Source of the DNA: Aculops lycopersici
Lineage: Eukaryota > Arthropoda > Arachnida > Trombidiformes > Eriophyidae
Reading direction: 5' to 3'
DNA: 64,000 bases
Assembly (NCBI GenBank): GCA_015350385.1
Contig: WNKI01000001.1
Span: 6,543,410-6,607,409, forward strand
A model generated the notes under the pieces. The model was given only the letters and a program-made list of their open reading frames with translations. It had not been told where the DNA came from and made no database searches. The position numbers and the translations under genes were made by a program. Position 1 is the stretch's first letter. The number at the start of each line of letters is the position of its first letter. Below are positions 61,650-64,000 of this stretch, piece by piece.

Positions 61650-63353
61650 TCAAGAGTCGGCAGCGTTCTTGAGTTTCCCGGTCAAACGTTGAACCAAGTT
61701 TGGATCCTCCTCGTAATCGGAAGGAACACTAAACAGTGACTCGTCGATTGGTCCATCGATGAAGGCAAAGTCCTCGAAGGTAATGCGCGCAGTGAGAAAG
61801 GGGAATATGGGAACGTCAACGCGAACCGGAAATCCGCTCGGCAAGCGACCCTCGATGAACTCCTTCAACTTTTTAAAATGTTTCAAGGGAATGACTGAGA
61901 GTAAATCCAAGAATTCATCCTTCGTAATGGGAAACTCCTTGCTCATTGCAACACTTGCCTTGAAAGCACGTTTAACAATTTTGCACACTTGCTCCCGGCC
62001 AAGAGTTGGAAAGTTACCCGGCGGATCGGCATTCATATACTCGTCCCAAGTTACATTAGTTGGAGGGGGAGGAGGCAACGATTCACGGTGCATTCTATCT
62101 GGATCACTACCATTGTCTTGGCCATCTTGGCTCTGGTTGTCGCTGTTGTTGTCGTCTGTTAGTTTATCATCCGCCAAAGAGGCGTCCTCCAGTTCCCTCC
62201 CACTTGGCTTCTGGCCAAACTTTAGAACATGTACCGCAGCCTTGTAAGCGAGTCTATTGCGCTTGAGGTCCTCATTAGTGAGGTGCTCGCGGCGTTTTCT
62301 CGTAATCAAGTAAACATTGTTGAAGTTGTACAAATCTGCATTGAACCTATTAACTTTCTCCACTTTGTCCGCCTTCCAAATCCAACCGCAAGTTGAGCGA
62401 GTTAGCTGAATGTCATCAGACTTCAAGTCAAAGTCCATAATATCTACCGCCATAAATTCGTCGACCTTATCATCAATATCTTTAGTTTGATCTAACTTTT
62501 GGGGTTCAAAGTGTTGATACTTCTTAGCCTTGTGATTCAAAACTATCCATTTCTTTTCAAATTTAGGCGAATAAATCAAACTACTGTCGCCCCTTTTCCA
62601 AGGCAAAGAATCAAAATCGAGCAATCTTGTGTCGATTCGCATATACCTGCCCTGCTTATTTATCGTGCAAACATCACTAGGTAAGACACGTGTTATAAAT
62701 GGAACCCAAGATTGAAATTCCCACTTTAAAACTAACCGATGGTTTCGAGTCTTGGCTAGTGTCTCTGAGAGTTTGTTCTTGCTAATGGTGTCATAAACGT
62801 CCTCCTTCAAGCGTTGTGTCATCATCAATATAATCTCACGGTTTCCATAGCTGCAAGCCTCGTGGAATGGTGTCCATCTTTGAAGATTCTTTGCATCAAC
62901 TGCAGCCCCATGTTCTAGCAAGAGACTAACCATCTCTTTGGGTCTACCCAACATACAAGCCAAGTGAAGTGCAGTATTGCCATGCTTATCTTTTTTGTTA
63001 ACAAATAATTTCAATGATTGATCCTTGTTTTCTAGAGATACTTTTTTCAATAGGGATTGCACTTTTTCTAGATTATTATTAAAAACGGCTTTGTGCAAAT
63101 CCAAATCTTGATCACCATTGGCTTGCGTATTTGTAGTTGAAGTGTCAGCCGACCTCAAACTTGAATATGCCGACGAGGAGGATGGCTGATTACTAATGCT
63201 AGCATCTAGCGCTGATCCTTTGGATTCTTCCTTATAGCTAACATCGCATGGTTCATCTTTTGCATCGTCCCAACTATCCTCGTCCATACTATCGTCGCCA
63301 ACTCCATCGTCAACATGGACTGCTAATAAACGCTTTTGATCAGTTTCTTCCAT
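61650..63353 (-). CDS. ANKRD13C: ankyrin repeat domain-containing protein 13 (ANKRD13C-like)
   Basis: A single exon of 567 codons. ANKRD13C is an ER-associated chaperone-like regulator of GPCR biogenesis in mammals. An acidic Ser-rich leader (about 1-80) precedes two to three ankyrin repeats (DLDLHKAVFNNNLEKVQSLL, then GNTALHLACMLGRPKEMVSL, then WTPFHEACSYGNREI). The GPCR-chaperone domain follows: KWEFQSWVPFITRVLPSD, DFDSLPWKRGDSSLIY, TRSTCGWIWKADKVEKVN, ITRKRREHLTNEDLKRNR, VTWDEYMNADP, KHFKKLKEFIEGRLPSGFPV and FPFLTARITFEDF. The ending DESLFSVPSDYEEDP resembles 13C more than 13A, B or D, and no ubiquitin-interacting motifs follow, again as in 13C. The length is close to the human protein (about 540). 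The frame is intact, unlike its UGP2 neighbour. Confidence 0.92.
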   Translation of the reverse strand: MEETDQKRLLAVHVDDGVGDDSMDEDSWDDAKDEPCDVSYKEESKGSALDASISNQPSSSSAYSSLRSADTSTTNTQANGDQDLDLHKAVFNNNLEKVQSLLKKVSLENKDQSLKLFVNKKDKHGNTALHLACMLGRPKEMVSLLLEHGAAVDAKNLQRWTPFHEACSYGNREIILMMTQRLKEDVYDTISKNKLSETLAKTRNHRLVLKWEFQSWVPFITRVLPSDVCTINKQGRYMRIDTRLLDFDSLPWKRGDSSLIYSPKFEKKWIVLNHKAKKYQHFEPQKLDQTKDIDDKVDEFMAVDIMDFDLKSDDIQLTRSTCGWIWKADKVEKVNRFNADLYNFNNVYLITRKRREHLTNEDLKRNRLAYKAAVHVLKFGQKPSGRELEDASLADDKLTDDNNSDNQSQDGQDNGSDPDRMHRESLPPPPPTNVTWDEYMNADPPGNFPTLGREQVCKIVKRAFKASVAMSKEFPITKDEFLDLLSVIPLKHFKKLKEFIEGRLPSGFPVRVDVPIFPFLTARITFEDFAFIDGPIDESLFSVPSDYEEDPNLVQRLTGKLKNAADS

Positions 63354-64000
63354 AATATTATATTATCTTCTTAGGTTTCTCTTTGATTAGATTTCTCCTT
63401 CAAGTTGAACTCAGTTCAGTTGAACAATAATTTCTACGAGTTTATAGTAGAAATACACAACAAAATTATCTAATAGAACTATTCGATTTGACTAAAGGAA
63501 CTATCAAGATGCAAGGGTAACTGTGAGTTTGGTGAATAATATATAAGAGTAATAAATTTCCACCACCTTGTTGGCAGTGACTATTAGCAACTAGCCAGCA
63601 AGTTCTCAGGTTAAGTTCCTAGCGGATATAAGTGCAGGTATATAATATTAAAATGTAATATTCTGAATACTGCTAGATTTGAAGCAGTGGTTATTGCCCA
63701 GATGAAAGGATTAGGCTGATTGCCCTATGGCTTAGTTTTGCTACTCCACTTCTTGCTTCCAATATATTGCATCGTTTAAACAAATTTTATCCAACATTTG
63801 ATGACCAAATTTCAGACTAGTAGTTGGTTGTTTGATGAAGAGTTATAAGGTTTCTGTATGAGTTGAGATTTAAATCGATCTAAGAATCTGGTCTAAAAAT
63901 ACAACATAACTCGATGATTGGATGAATGATTTAGGTTTAAGCATCAATATGTTGACTCACCAAGTCGCGAGAGACAGAGAGGGATAGAGAATAGGTCGTA
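63354..64000. other. 5' flank of ANKRD13C and right edge of window
   Basis: No coding frame. It may hold a divergent promoter: TATATAAG at 63540 on the + strand, with CAGT at 63575. Donor-like GCAG then GTATAT follows near 63635, so an untranslated first exon of a + strand gene beyond the window is possible. Confidence 0.4.
63540..63578 (+). promoter_or_regulatory. possible TATA/initiator pair facing right
   Basis: TATATAAG at 63540-63547 and GGCAGTG at 63573-63579. The spacing to the initiator A is about 34-36 bp, slightly long for a TATA promoter. The downstream gene, if any, lies outside the window. Confidence 0.25.

Overview
The window is eukaryotic nuclear DNA, most likely from an arthropod. 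Supporting this are long protein-coding genes, GT-AG introns in phase, a TATA box followed by a TCAGT initiator, and clear homologues of animal genes (calsyntenin, turtle/IGSF9, IRF2BP, ANKRD13C). Many coding regions are single long exons and carry heavy Gln/Asn/Ser/Ala homopolymer insertions. A mite or another small arthropod would fit, but the sequence alone does not fix the taxon. Two runs of exactly 20 N show that this is an assembled scaffold.

Layout. 1-3.2 kb (+): the C-terminal half of a calsyntenin gene, cut by the window edge, with a possible frame-shifted tail. 3.9-4.6 kb (+): a two-exon gene for a small secreted orphan protein with a recognisable core promoter. 4.6-8.3 kb (-): an intronless IRF2BP-family regulator whose stop lies only 35 bp from the stop of the previous gene. 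10.3-12.3 kb (-): an intronless acyl-CoA synthetase/4-coumarate-CoA-ligase-like enzyme.

14.2-46.2 kb (-): one very large gene, the neuronal adhesion receptor turtle (IGSF9 family). I resolved it into ten coding exons whose splice phases all agree (5 Ig, 2 FN3, one membrane span, and a cytoplasmic tail of over 1000 residues). Introns 1 and 2 (13.7 and 6.1 kb) hold microsatellites, two assembly gaps, a foldback structure and dense recurrent words. Intron 4 carries a roughly 720 bp dispersed repeat.

48.0-49.0 kb (+): a decayed MULE-type (FLYWCH-MULE) transposase. 52.6-58.9 kb (+): a single 2100-codon frame for a Gln/Ser-rich, apparently secreted or membrane-anchored protein of no family I recognise. 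59.0-59.7 kb: the second, inverted copy of the intron-4 repeat. 59.9-61.2 kb (-): a UDP-glucose pyrophosphorylase (UGP2) retrocopy broken by stops and frameshifts. 61.7-63.4 kb (-): an intact, intronless ANKRD13C-like gene.

There is no operon logic. Two of the intact genes (calsyntenin and turtle) belong to synaptic or neuronal membrane biology, but they are not obviously co-regulated. The most notable items are the recent inverted repeat pair, the pseudogenised UGP2 beside it, the MULE remnant, the calsyntenin second-frame tail and the 2100-residue orphan.
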